Assembly (NCBI GenBank): GCA_019454045.1
Contig: SKCR01025359.1
Location: 1-64,000, forward strand
DNA length: 64,000 nt
Source: Zanthoxylum bungeanum
Taxonomy: Eukaryota; Streptophyta; Magnoliopsida; Sapindales; Rutaceae
Direction of reading: 5' to 3'
In this document: piece after piece, positions 32,755 through 43,651 of the stretch
Layout of the letters: each line of letters begins with the position of its first letter
Numbering within the stretch: the first letter of the stretch is position 1
Program-made: the position numbers and the translations under genes
The notes under the pieces: model-generated
Told to the model about the DNA's origin: nothing
What the model saw: the letters and a program-made list of their open reading frames with translations, nothing else
Database searches by the model: none

Positions 32755-33406
32755 ATGGAAGCCACTTCAAGAAGACAAATTGAGAACATCTGTGTGTTTT
32801 GCGGTAGTAGTGTTGGTGTTAAGCCACAATACGTAGAAGCAGCACAAGAATTGGGTCGAGTCTTAGCTGCAAGGAATATGCACTTAGTATATGGCAGATG
32901 CAATCTTGGACTTATGGGGATCGTTTCAAAAGCTGTACAGGAAGAAGGCAGTCATGTTTTGGAATCATCCCAAAACCATTGGCAGAAGCAAATCTTATTG
33001 AACCATCAAACGGAGAGGAACTGATCTTGCCAGGTATGTCTGAACGTTTGGTAGAAATGATTAACCGTGCTGATGCTTTTATTGCTTTGCCTGGTGGCTT
33101 GGGTACATTGGAGGAAATTTTTATTGTGCTATCTTGGGCGAACCTGAACATACACCAGAAACCAATTGGGCTTTACAACGTTGATGGATTTTATGATTTT
33201 CTTTGTGTGTTTCTTGATGATGCCCGGAGAATGGGTTCGTGTCAAAACCTTTGAAAGAACTTCTATTTACTGCCAGAAATGCTTCGGATCTAATAGAGCA
33301 ACTCATAGCCTATGAACCACGAGTTGACCCTATCCTTTCAAAGATAAATTGGTACGAGGACGATCGTGGTAAGAGGCGTAGGATTAATCTGGATCTTAAC
33401 CTCTAA
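32755..33406 (+). pseudogene. LOG: LOG-family cytokinin riboside 5'-monophosphate phosphoribohydrolase (copy 1)
   Basis: LOG enzymes release active cytokinin base and ribose 5-phosphate from the nucleotide, in cytosol and nucleus. About 217 codons, a full-length match, with no introns. Visible: ENICVFCGSSVGVKP (residues about 10-24), MSERLVEM (Arg, about 95-102), PGGLGTLEE (about 113-121, the phosphoribosyl-binding/catalytic motif), SWANLNIHQKPIGL and DGFYDF. Two single-base deletions, near 32960 and 33237, put it in three frames. The glycine-rich loop reads GRCNLGLMG where GGGxxGLMG is expected. The start at 32755 is chosen from copy 2 and from the family N-terminus. The tail has DDRGKRRRINLDLNL. 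It lies between integrase remains and the 3' LTR, on the element's coding strand. Confidence 0.88.
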
Positions 33407-34720
33407 TTTCCTGTAGAATTTCAGCTAACCAGATATTATTTTCTAAACTCTTCTTCTACTTTTTAAGACATTTGGGACAATGTCTCATTTAGGTTTGGGG
33501 GAGCGAATTAGTTGATCAGTACCTTGTTTTTAGTTTGTGTGTTGTTTTTATTTTTAGTCCAAAATTTTTCGAAAAATACAAAAAAAAAATGAAATTTTTT
33601 CAAAAAATACAAAAATATTTTTCATTTTCTGTTTTTATTTTGACTAAAAAGGTGAAATTGGTAAGAGATAGCTGAGTAAGGAGTTTCCACTCCTGAGACG
33701 TATCTCAAACCATTTTTGAAACAAGTTAATTTTTGTTTATTTCATTTTGAATTATTTAATTTGTGAATTCTCCTTAACACTGACTAAAATGAATCTTCAT
33801 ATGCTCAGTTGACATATATTATCAACATATATAGTAACATACGGACATGAGCTAAAATTGAAAAGTTTGTAATATTAAGTGCTCAAGTTTAATTGGAGGA
33901 AGCATCTCGAAAAGCAATGGAGTAACAAAAAAAAACGTCTGAGATCCGAGTTATTAAGTCTGTAAGGGTGTTTTAACACTTAGTGCCCTAGAACCAACTG
34001 GTTTGGGAGTCACTGGCCCAAAGCTCGTTACATGGATCAAAGATGCTGCAAAAATATATATATTTGAAGTCTGAGTAATTAAGTTTGTAGGGGTGTCTTA
34101 ACACCTGGTGCCCTAAAGCCAACTGGTTTGGGAGCCACCGACCCAACACTCGCTACATAGATGGAAGATATTGTATATAAATAAAAAAAATAGAGAAAAA
34201 TCAAAGAAAAAATCAGAAAAATCAGAAAAATTATTTCATTGCTACAAAAAGGTGTGAAATCTGATAGAACTTTAGGACAAAAATATTACTCTCTTATCAA
34301 CTGCACTTATGACTGTTGTGGGCAAAAATGAGTTGATTAATATTTTGTCGACTGTGTATATAGAGAATGGTAAAAATAATCGGAGAATTTACTTATTCGG
34401 TAATTTAGAATGAAACAAAACAACTATTGATTTGGAGTAGAAGTTTCACCTGATTAGTCACTAACTTCTTTATTCTCTTTTCTCTTGTCTTTTGATTTTT
34501 TATGCATTAGTTTCACTACCTTTTTACTTTTGTAAAACGTTTGTGGGTATCGTTGATGTAAGCCTTCACGAGACTATAACTCGTCCACTAGGGACACCTA
34601 GGGGTTAAAGGCTTGTTGCATATGCTAAATGCAACCGTGATCCCTACGAAAGTGGCTTAATTTAATTTTAATTGTTTCTTGTATTTTATTTTATTGTTTT
34701 GCTCGAGGACTAGCAAAATG
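33407..34720 (+). other. 3' non-coding region of the Athila-like element
   Basis: No coding frame. A gtttgggggag purine run occurs at 33495. Two copies of an about 130-bp repeat (33939-34165) share gtgccctagaaccaactggtttgggag. T- and A-rich stretches follow. The reverse complement of much of it is at 59067-60090 in copy 2. Confidence 0.6.
33939..34165 (+). repeat. Two-copy tandem repeat, about 130 bp
   Basis: Both copies run gtctgag...taagt-tgta-gggtgt-ttaacac...gccaactggtttgggag-cac. Copy 2 of the element has three units (59165-59530, minus). Confidence 0.7.
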
Positions 34721-34735
34721 TTAGGTTTGGGGGTG
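34721..34735 (+). promoter_or_regulatory. Polypurine tract of the Athila-like element
   Basis: TTAGGTTTGGGGGTG directly precedes the 3' LTR. The G-run fits the plus-strand primer site. Confidence 0.65.
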
Positions 34736-36589
34736 TGATGAGCGGAAAATATATCAATATTTACCGCCCCTTTAACTTAATATTTTGTTTAGTTTCTCGG
34801 GTTTGATGAAAGTTTTGATGTGTTTTAGTTTATTTTGCAGATAAAATAATATCGGATCTCAATGAAATCATTTAGGACAAAATATGGGTCAAATAAGGGC
34901 AATTATTGGACTTGATATTTTAATTTTGGAGATTGGAAACTTGAAAGGGCGTTTTTGACGAAGTGCAGTTTTGGAAATTCCAGTTTTGCGCATCTGTCAT
35001 ATTTTGGGCATACCTTTTTACTCCGATATCGGATTGAGCTGATTCAAGTTCCAGATTAAATAAGACTTAAAGATCTACAGCTTTGAAAGACAAAATAATT
35101 TCGAATTCTGAGGATTTCATGCCCGAAATTGATGAACCATCCAGAAGTGTGTTGTGTGTAATTATTAAAGTCACTTTCAATGATTTTCAAAGCAAAACAA
35201 TAAATTAATAAATAAATAATAAAAATTATCAAATCATCACCAAACATGATAATAGATTAGTGGAGCAATTAATAATGGATTTGGTGGAGCAATTAGTGGA
35301 GCAATTAATAATTGATTTGGTGGATGATTTGATGGAGGCAAAATTTTGCCTATAAATACCAAGCCATTTCATTTGTAAAATTCATACTTTCTTCTAAGGA
35401 ATTCCTTAAGAATACTAAGAAGATTTTATCTTGTTTGTTTATTTACAGCTTTCAGTAATTAATTTTCGTTTTCGCAATTTCTTTTCTTTACTTTTCAGTT
35501 TTTACTTTCCGCAATTTACTTTTACGCACAATACTTTTCCTCTTTAATTTTCAATTTTTACTTTCAGCATTTACTTTTCAGCAATTTACTTTCAGCATTT
35601 AATTTCAGCATTTAATTTTCAGTTTTTACTTTCAGCATTACTTTTCCGTAATTTACTTTCAGCATTTACTTTTCAGTAATTTACTTTCAGCATTTACTTT
35701 TCAGCAATTTACTTTCAGCATTTAATTTTCAGCATTTAATTTTCAGTATTTAATTTCAGCATTTACTTTCCATCATTTACTTTTCAGCAATTTACTTTCA
35801 GCATTTTACTTTATGTCTTTTATTTTATTTAAGTTTTTACTACCCGTAAATATGTGTCGTAACTAAGCCAGTTATATGGGGTTGTGATGAAATCCAATAT
35901 CATCGATTTATAAGGGGTTAGATGATAGCTTGGGTAATATAAAGATTTATTTATTGAGTCTTAATCTTAATTCTTTTTCATTGACTGGCCATTAATAAAA
36001 ATTGAACTGGGAAACTTAATATGAACTAGACATATGGATTTTAAGTTTAAGACCTTAGACTCAATAGTCCACGATCTTCCTTGAGGATAGATAACCCTTT
36101 AATAGATTTCCTTACATGATAGACATATACCTGTCGGGCGGGGGGTAGCCATAATTGGAACTTAAACTTAATGAATCCAGATAATTTGGTTGACATAGAC
36201 ATATGGTTCAATTGGGTTAAACTGGGTATTTGTGTCTGACCATCGACAGAGGCTTACACATAATTTAGTGTTCCAGGTTAATAAATCAATATATTACCCA
36301 ACTTTAAGATAACCACTTCATCTTTAAAATGATATTGGAAGAAATCACAACCCTAGATAGTTTTTAATATTGAATTTTCTTAAAACCTACTTTCGAACAA
36401 TTTTATTTACTTGTTTTTAAATTTAGAATCGTCACCATTTCAAATCAATCAAACAACCTGTTAGATACTAGTAATCATTTGACCTCATAAAATTAATAGA
36501 TTAGATATTAAGTCCTCGTGGGATCGATATTTTTATACTACTTGAACGATACGTACGCTTGCGTTATACATGTGTGTTTACGCCGGTCA
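34736..36589 (+). mobile_element. Athila-like 3' LTR
   Basis: TGATGAGCGG...CGCCGGTCA, 1854 bp, nearly identical to 28395-30244 and carrying the same TATA box, palindrome and repeat array. It is followed by CGATC, the right target duplication. Confidence 0.88.
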
Positions 36590-36718
36590 CGATCCAAGCA
36601 TGTTCTTCAAAGTTTCCATCTGATTCGTGAGATCATACATCGTGGTGATGTGAAGATCGAGAAGGTCGCATCATATGACAAAAGTGCAGATCCGCTGACG
36701 AAAGTTATTCCTCAGTAA
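36590..36718 (+). pseudogene. Angela-like RNase H, C-terminal end
   Basis: Resumes the reading frame cut at 28394: RSKHVLQSFHLIREIIHRGD, VASYDKSADPLTKVIPQ and a stop at 36716. It includes the terminal ADPLTK motif of copia polyproteins. Confidence 0.88.
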
Positions 36719-36778
36719 AAGTTTGAGCGACATGTACATAGTTCAGGTGTTTGATGCTTGAGTGACTGGCTATAGGCC

Positions 36779-36789
36779 AAGTGGAAGAT
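36779..36789 (+). promoter_or_regulatory. Polypurine tract of the Angela-like element
   Basis: AAGTGGAAGAT directly before TGTTGG. The related element reads AAGTGGGAGAT at 57001-57011. Confidence 0.7.
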
Positions 36790-38725
36790 TGTTGGACAAT
36801 TATGACCCATAGCGTCACTATTTGTATAAGACATTGTATTTTTGTACAAATTAATTATGTAGCAAAGGAAATTTCCTTTTATCATTTCGTAATTAGATTA
36901 CTTAAATGTGTGAATGATGAAAGTCCTTATGATTAGTTATGGATTGAGATGATATGAGACAGCATCAATCCATGACGGTTTAATCATTAAATATCCCTAG
37001 TCGTAGTATTATCGAGACTGGACATCGATAATGCGGAATAGACTAGTATCGTACTTGTGCGTGTTATGGAAGCGTAACAGCATAGTTCTCATATATTTAA
37101 GTATTGGATACTTATGCAAGTGTGTGAGGAGGTTGTGTTTACCGATGGTACGGAAACAACTTCGCTCTGGATAGACCCATCGGAATACCATTGGTAGTAT
37201 GACTATGTGTCTATGGGAGTCCGCATCAGGGTAGGTGTATTTGGTCTTAACCTGAGACTTGCATCGCTAGTACTTGCGACAATTAATACGCTTTGGTTTT
37301 GGTCGTCCAGGACTTTAACAGGTTCTGTGTACGCCTCTTCTGGGTTTATTGAGAATTGTAGTGTATTGGGTGTGATGTCAAAACGGAAGTATCACTTCAG
37401 TCATATGGAGATGATGGTCACGCATGGATATAGAACTGGTTCTCTAAAGGGTTGCAACCATCGGGATAATATGACTAGGTCATTATTATCCGATAATAAA
37501 GAGACTAGTTGCTAGTGATCTGATATATGCTTCGTACGGGGCAGACACTACAACAGCCCCAGGCCTTGCATGTGACATCCGATACTGGATCGTAATACGC
37601 AATACTATGTATACTACGCCTGCCATAGATATATATTCTATTAAGAATATTTCTGGAGAATTGGGTAGGCATGGCCCTTTGCTAGAAGCCAACCTTGTCT
37701 CGTAAATTGATAAGAACATAGTACGAGGTACGTACGTGTTTAGATAGTCCGACGACCGGATTTACAGCCAACATATCCAGGGATCTCTTGGGTCGCTTCC
37801 TGAAGATTCACCGATGATGTATGATTCAAACTTTATTAATCTGGGATTAATAGAGGAGAGACTTTATCTGGGATAAATTACTATTTGAAGATAGAGAACG
37901 ATTAATTTGGAATTAATCAATAAAAAAATATATTCGATATATTATACGAAATCAGATTTCCAAGCAGAATTAAAATTGGATTTTAATTCGGGCTAACGAA
38001 TTGATTTAGAATTAATTCGCTAGCGACGTGAATAATAATTTTGCTAGGCATAATTATTTAATTGAATTTGATTTAATTACGTCGCAACGAAAAATTCGTT
38101 AATTCAGAATTAACGAACCCGAGCCCGGAATGTGTTTGCGGGCCCACTTAGATTTTGAATTAAAGTGGGGCCCATAAGTCACTTCGGGAGTCACATCACT
38201 TGTCATTTTAGTGATAGACGTCAAGTCACCTTTTTGGTGAGTGACATGCAGTCACTATTTATGATGTTGGTTGGTGTGGACATTTAATGCAATTTTGGAG
38301 CCAAAATTTTGGTTGACTTTCTGAAAGCATATACCAAATATTTGGTAATTGATTTTCATTATTGTTTTTAGAAAACAAAACACAAAAGGAGAAAAACTCT
38401 CTCTCCCTCATTTGGTCATTGTCGTGAGCCTCTCCCTAGGGTAAGAAAATTATTTTATTTCTTCCATCTTGCTAGCACACTAAAAGGATCGATACAAGGT
38501 GATAGGGAAACCGAACTTAGAGCTTTGATTCCTTTAGAAGCTTGGAGCTTGTTCATCTTCTTCAACAAAACAAGCCTTGGACGAATACATCAATCAAGGA
38601 GGAAATTTTTATTGATCTTCGCATCCAAAAGCCGTTCTTTGTAAGTATGATTCTGCCATACTTCTTATTAGTATTCATTCTTTTCATTGCTTATATTGAT
38701 CTTGGGACCACCTTAGAAACCAATA
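36790..38725 (+). mobile_element. Angela-like 3' LTR
   Basis: Starts TGTTGGACAATTATGACCCA and ends GAAACCAATA, followed by GTCAG. It is about 92-93% like the 5' LTR in its first 255 bp by hand count. Confidence 0.88.
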
Positions 38726-39834
38726 GTCAGGGGCTATTTTTCGGTGGTCAGAGGCTGTGTTCGGTGGTCAGGGCCTGAGTGGGGGGCATGCTGCTTCGGA
38801 CGTTATTTGTGAGGCCTTAAGTGGTTTTCTTTGTTTGTAAATGGCGTGATGAGAGAGTGGCGTGAGTGAAAGGCTGGCCTTCCTTAGCGATGTGGGATGT
38901 AAGTCTGGCTTGTTAGTGTGTTTTGTTGGATGAGGGGACGTGCAAGGTGTCTTTGTTGAGTGGGTTGTGTATTTTTGTTTGGGCTGACTTGTTGCGTGTT
39001 CGTTGAGGTGAGGGCTGGTCGATGTGGGAGCCTGGCCTCATATGGCTATTATGTCACGTGTGTATGGTTGAAGCATCGCATGGAAGCACACCATATTCAC
39101 AATCGATGTGGGATCCTTCAAAGGCTGTTTGGTTGATTTTGTGCGGTGAATATGGTGTGAATGGAGGCTATTTCGTGCAGCTTGGGGACGTGAATAAGGG
39201 CTGTGTCTGGGCAGTGTTTTGGGCGTGAATGAGGGCTGTCTCTGGGCACTCTTTTGGGCGTGAATGAGGGCAGTTCACTGATGCGTGAAGAGGGAGTGAG
39301 CTTTGGACGTGTAGGTAATGTTCTGAGGGGAATGATGGTTGGATTTTTCGATTCTTTTTATAGGCAAAGTTGGTGCATCTATGGGGTGGGCTATTGTTGG
39401 TGGAGGCTATTAATTGGGAGGCCATTTAATGGCTTAATTTCTTTGTAGTTTGGTGAAGGATTAATGTGGAAAGTTAGATGTGAGATGGTTTGTCAATGGG
39501 CGTGGGGGTTGTTTGGTGGAGGATGGATGTGTTGTGCTTGACTTGGAGGGAGAAGGATATTTATTGGGAGGCTATTGGTGGAGGCTATTAAATTGGCGTG
39601 GGGTAGGTCTCTTTGGTGGGCTTGGTGTGTGATTTGGTTGGGTTTTGTGGGCTTATAGGCGTTTTGGGCCAAGGAAGATTTTGAAACAGATGTCCAACGA
39701 GTTAAATCCAACAAGGTATCAATTTCTGACTCTTTCCTTCCGACGTCTGTTTCTCGCGACTTCCGCGGCTTAAAAGGTATTGCCTCCGCACGAGGCTCAT
39801 CATCAGGACTTATATGCAAAAATGCAGTGCTACA
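38726..39834 (-). mobile_element. LTR D, 5' part
   Basis: Continues LTR D after the copia insertion: gtcaggggctattttt, gtttgggctgacttgttgcgtg, a minus-strand TATAAAAA near 39354, and the terminal block ending gcagtgctaca (39834). Its counterpart in LTR B is 5680-6721. Confidence 0.85.
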
Positions 39835-40863
39835 CACATCAAGAACTTATCGTTTCTAAGATTTCACCCTAAAGCAAGCGATTTCATCATTGGACTTATG
39901 CCTAACTATTAATGACTAAAAACAAACCTTTTTTTTTTCTTTTTTTTGAAGGCCCCTCAATGGTCTTTCTATTCTGGCCGTAAAATTTTCGGTTTCTCGG
40001 ATTCCCCTTCCTCGATATTTACAGTATTGACTAAGCCTATTATGGGATCGTGTCATTGTTTAGAAACGACAAATTGAGCCTTCGGTAATCACAGTTGTGG
40101 GGATGGACTTGGAGATATCGAAAAGTATACAAATATGCTCTAACAAGGCGTATCCTTCTTGGATGAAAGCCAGTGCAGATATCAGACTCATGTGTCCGGT
40201 ATATTCGGATCATGTTTGGACTTTCTAAGCTTATCAAGGTTTTCATACAAGTTGGTCCATTATCATTTTAGAGCATTCAACCAGATTATCGCGAGGTGCA
40301 AACTTGTCCTAGTTGAAAAAGGCCCAACATGTTTACACTTTTGCGATAAAGTGGCTAAACAACATCAAATGACAGGGGGCCCAAACATAAAGTGGCCCAT
40401 TATCATTTTGAAAGCTTTTGGCCCAATCCTTATAAGATATAAACTTGTCACAGTTTAAATGGTCCAACAAGTTCGTATCCTATGATGAGAAGTCCAAATG
40501 GATCCAAATGATAATGGTCCCAAACACAAACATAAAAGGGGTGGCTTCGATAGGACATACAACTATGGCTCACATGTGTGTTTATAAGGGTATGGATAAA
40601 GGCTCCCGCCGGTGAAGGATTGCCCACAACTAGGTCTCCCCACTCAAGGGTTCGAGCGACCAAGTGAGCATACCTTTTTTATACCCCAAGGTATGTGCCA
40701 ACGAGTGATGATGCCATATAAAAATCAACCGCTCTGAGGGAAAGCGACTTCACGATACAAGACGCCATCGGGATAAAAAGAGGTATGTAAAATATATGAG
40801 ACTTGGGAAACTAAAGCAAAAACCACATACATTACAAGGCATTATTTCGGGGCTGATTCTCTA
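39835..40863 (-). other. 5' internal region of the outer Tat-like element
   Basis: 39835-39990 resembles 8470-8620. 39990-40230 is unassigned. 40230-40863 matches the leader of copies C and D (ttggtccattatcatttta, cccaacatgtttacacttttgcgata). No gag is present, so this element had lost its coding region or had it replaced. Confidence 0.55.
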
Positions 40864-40881
40864 TCCCCAGTGGAGTCGCCA
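40864..40881 (-). promoter_or_regulatory. Primer binding site of the outer Tat-like element
   Basis: TGGCGACTCCACTGGGGA on the minus strand, beside LTR F. Confidence 0.75.
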
Positions 40882-40884
40882 AAC

Positions 40885-43202
40885 TGTAGGCATAACACAG
40901 AGATGCGACGATGCTGTCCTGGATTGCGGCCCGTTGGGAGTACGGAGTAGCCCGCGGGGGACTAAACCGGAGAATAAAGAAGTCGCCACCCAGTGTGAAC
41001 TTGGAAATGATTTAAGGTCGCACTCACCCCTCGCAAGGGAGACTTCAAACCATTGGGTTCGAAATGGTCCCTTACTTATGCCAGTTGTAATGAACGGGTT
41101 TACACAATGTTATAACCAAGTCTTATGCAGTACATGCAAGATAATTCAAATAAACACATGAATTGGCATACCCATAAACATATATAGAAACAATGGAAGC
41201 ATATTACATTAAAGAGCACAAGATGCGGAAATGAAAATAAAAAATAATCAAAGGCGGAAAAGCGTCAATGAATAAATAGCAAATAAAAGGATGTTAATCA
41301 GGCTTATGCGAGTATTTCTCGAGTGGTACGTGTAGTTGTATCCCAAGTATAGACCGCACTACCGTCCATTCTGATTCGGCTACTGAATTTACGTCTGGGT
41401 TTCCATCCGATATACCGCAAGGGATAACACACACAATCATTAACATAATGTAAACGGACAGGAAAATAAACAAAACATAAACAAAAATAAAGGCAGAACA
41501 TTAAAATGACAATAAAATCGAATAAATAAATAAAAAGATAAATAACGCTGAATATAAATGTGAAATAAAATAACGATGAAATAAATAACGACATAAAGTG
41601 CAAATAATAAAATAACGATGAATTAAAAAGGATAAGCAACGAAATAAATACGAAATAAAGAAAATGGTGATCAAAAACTTTGGTCGTTTTTAATGTATGA
41701 CTTCGCATACCCGGTTGGACGTATTTCACGTCCAACCAAGCATGCCACGTCCAGAACGACAAAATAAAATATAGTAAAGGGTGCCCTCAGGAGTGAGTTG
41801 GGACGTCGTTAGAAAGGTTAATGCTTCACGGTTTTTTCTGGTTTGCTGATTCACCATTTCTGCTGTTTTCTTCACTATTTTGGACTGTTTTTGGACTGCT
41901 GTTTTCAGGGTTATTTCGGGACTGTTTTAGGAGTTTCAGGCTATTGTTTTTTGTTGTTCAAGGGCTGATTTTTGTGTCGGTTTAAGGGACCGTTTTCTTC
42001 TCGGTAATGAGGTTGGTTGGCGCGTGTTTACTTCTGGTTTTGGGGTATCTTTGGACTGTTTTTGGACTCGGTTTAGGGCTATTTTTATTACTGGTTTTGG
42101 CGTTGGTTGAAAGGTTCACGGCTTAGGGGTTGTTGTTGTGTCAGTTATTATTTTGGCTGGTTTCACATTGATGTCGTGTGTCTATTTATGGGGTTATGTT
42201 GTGGCTTTGTTGCTTGTGTTGTGTCGGCAATGTGTGTGTGTTACTGTGTGTGTGTGTCTTAGTGGCGTGAGAAGCGAAAGATAATGGTTTGTTGTCAGTT
42301 TAGTGACTTAGTTCATGTCCAGGTGGCTGCTTTGTTGTTGTTGAAGGGTCGATGAGGGTTGCTTGCTTTGGTCGGTTTGTGTGTGACTTTTGTTGGCTGT
42401 GTCGGCGAGTGAAGAGTTTATTGTTGTTTGCCGTGAGTGAAAGGTTGTTGGCTTGTTTTTGTCTTCGTTTAATGGGGCTTTGATTTGTTGCTTTTGTTTA
42501 ATCGGTGGGGGCTTTGTTTGTTGTTGTTTAATAGGTTATTGGGTGGCTGTCGGTTATGATTGTTTCACGGCAGGTGAGAAGAAGAAGAACGAGATGAGAG
42601 TCAAATAGGAGAGAGCCCGTGAGTCTAGGGTTTATTTTCTTTTGTGTTTGCTGTTGCCGCCGATTGTATGCCGATTGAGTGGTGAGAGAATGGGATGACG
42701 AGGAAGCCGTGAAGGTTCAGTTTGTTATTTTGAGTGTATAGAGAGTGAGAGGCCTAGAGTTCATTAGGGTTTTTTGTTATTTGGTTTTGAGGCTGAGTGT
42801 TGAGAGAAGATGAGAGAGGAGAGAAGATGAGGGAAGACAGAGAGAAGAGGCTAGGGTTTTTTTTTCTGGTTGTTGCTGCCGTGTCTTCAAGGAAAAATGG
42901 AGAGAGAGGGCGTGAAGAGAGAAGATAGGGTTTGGTTTTTTGTTCTTTTTATAGTTGCATGCTAGGGTTTTGGTTTGTTATATTTTTCTAGGGTTTCTTT
43001 GGATGGGTTGTGAGGGTTTTGGGCCGAGGGAAATATTTAAAACAAAAATCGACTAAGCGAACCCGAGGCTAAACTAGTGACTTTAAATCCAACGAGGTAT
43101 TAATTTTTAGAGTTTTCGTTTCCCGTGACTTCTGCGACTTATCAGGTATTGCCTCCATACGAGGCTCATCATTGGGCTTTATGCAAAAATACAGTGCCTA
43201 CA
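40885..43202 (-). mobile_element. LTR F (5' LTR of the outer Tat-like element)
   Basis: Minus orientation, TGTAGG...CCTACA, 2.3 kb. It closely matches LTR A over long stretches, for example 42100-42560 against 3090-3540, with a few small indels. It is followed by ATGTC, the right target duplication. Confidence 0.82.
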
Positions 43203-43207
43203 ATGTC
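43203..43207. repeat. Target site duplication ATGTC (right)
   Basis: Identical to 1789-1793. It proves that LTRs A and F are the two ends of one insertion. Confidence 0.85.
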
Positions 43208-43651
43208 ATATTGGACAATTATGACCCATAGCATCACTATTTATACAGAACATGGTGTTCTTGTACAAATTAACTATGTGACAAATGATAAAAGTCCATA
43301 TGATTAGTTCCGTATTGATAAGATATGAGACAGTATCAATCCATGAAGGTTTAATCATTAAAACATCCATAGTCGGAGTATTATCGAGATTGGACATCGA
43401 TAATGCGGAATATAGACTAGTATTGCACTTGTGCGTGTTATGGGAGCATAACGACATAGTTCTCATTTATTTGTGTATTGGATACTCATGCAAGTGTAAT
43501 AGAAGATTGTTTTTACCGATGGTACGGGAACAGCTTCGCTCTGGATAGACCTCTCGGAATTCCATTGGTAGTATGACTATGTGTCTATGGAAGTCCGAAT
43601 CAGGGTAGGTGTATTTGGTCTTAACCTTAGACTTGTACCGCTAATACTTGT
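43208..43651 (+). mobile_element. Angela-like LTR fragment
   Basis: ttggacaattatgacccatagcatc matches the start of the LTR at 20496, and the match runs on for about 440 bp. It is then cut by LTR E. A relic of an older copia copy. Confidence 0.8.

Larger units (their letters stand above)
28395..36589 (+). mobile_element. Athila-like element carrying a LOG gene (copy 1)
   Basis: 8.2 kb with LTRs 28395-30244 and 34736-36589, a tRNA-Asp-type PBS, gag, an integrase C-terminus, a cysteine-rich ORF, a LOG gene and a polypurine tract. Gag runs straight into the end of integrase near 31455; protease, RT, RNase H and integrase core are absent, so it must have moved with help from a relative. The LTRs are very alike (only a few differences in the first 150 bp), making this the youngest insertion in the nest. 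The region after integrase, where Athila relatives can carry an env-like frame, holds the two extra genes. Confidence 0.88.
20496..38725 (+). mobile_element. Angela-like Ty1/copia element
   Basis: The LTRs are 20496-22426 and 36790-38725 (about 1.93 kb each), with termini TGTTGG...CCAACA (right copy CCAATA). The target duplication is GTCAT/GTCAG in LTR D. Order: LTR, PBS, 2.2-kb leader, gag, protease, integrase, RT, RNase H, polypurine tract, LTR. Long LTRs, a long leader and the integrase/RT words fit the Angela lineage. Several stops, a frameshift and a nested Athila-like element make it non-autonomous. In the first 255 bp the two LTRs differ at about 19 positions, so it is older than the nested element. 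Confidence 0.85.
1794..43202 (-). mobile_element. Large nested Tat-like Ty3/gypsy element (outer shell)
   Basis: The outer LTRs are 1794-4197 (3' LTR) and 40885-43202 (5' LTR). They belong to one subfamily by close similarity, both end in TGTAGG...CCTACA, and they are flanked by identical ATGTC. A primer-binding-site word, TGGCGACTCCACTGGGGA, lies on the minus strand at 40864-40881 beside the 5' LTR. The element's own interior is reduced to a leader (about 40240-40863), short spacers and a 3' tandem-repeat tail (4198-4863). Its gag and pol are not visible. The other Tat-like LTRs, the copia element and the Athila-like element lie inside it, so most of the 41 kb is secondary insertion. The Tat lineage is inferred from the related interiors at 8948-12348 and 14802-19348. 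Confidence 0.75.

Noticed and set aside
32912..33151. Minus-strand frame opposite LOG
   Set aside because: A shadow of the LOG coding strand; it has no features of its own.
32755..33406. LOG as an ordinary host gene with a nearby transposon
   Set aside because: It is intronless, lies inside an element bounded by matching LTRs and target duplications, and recurs at the same place in a second element.
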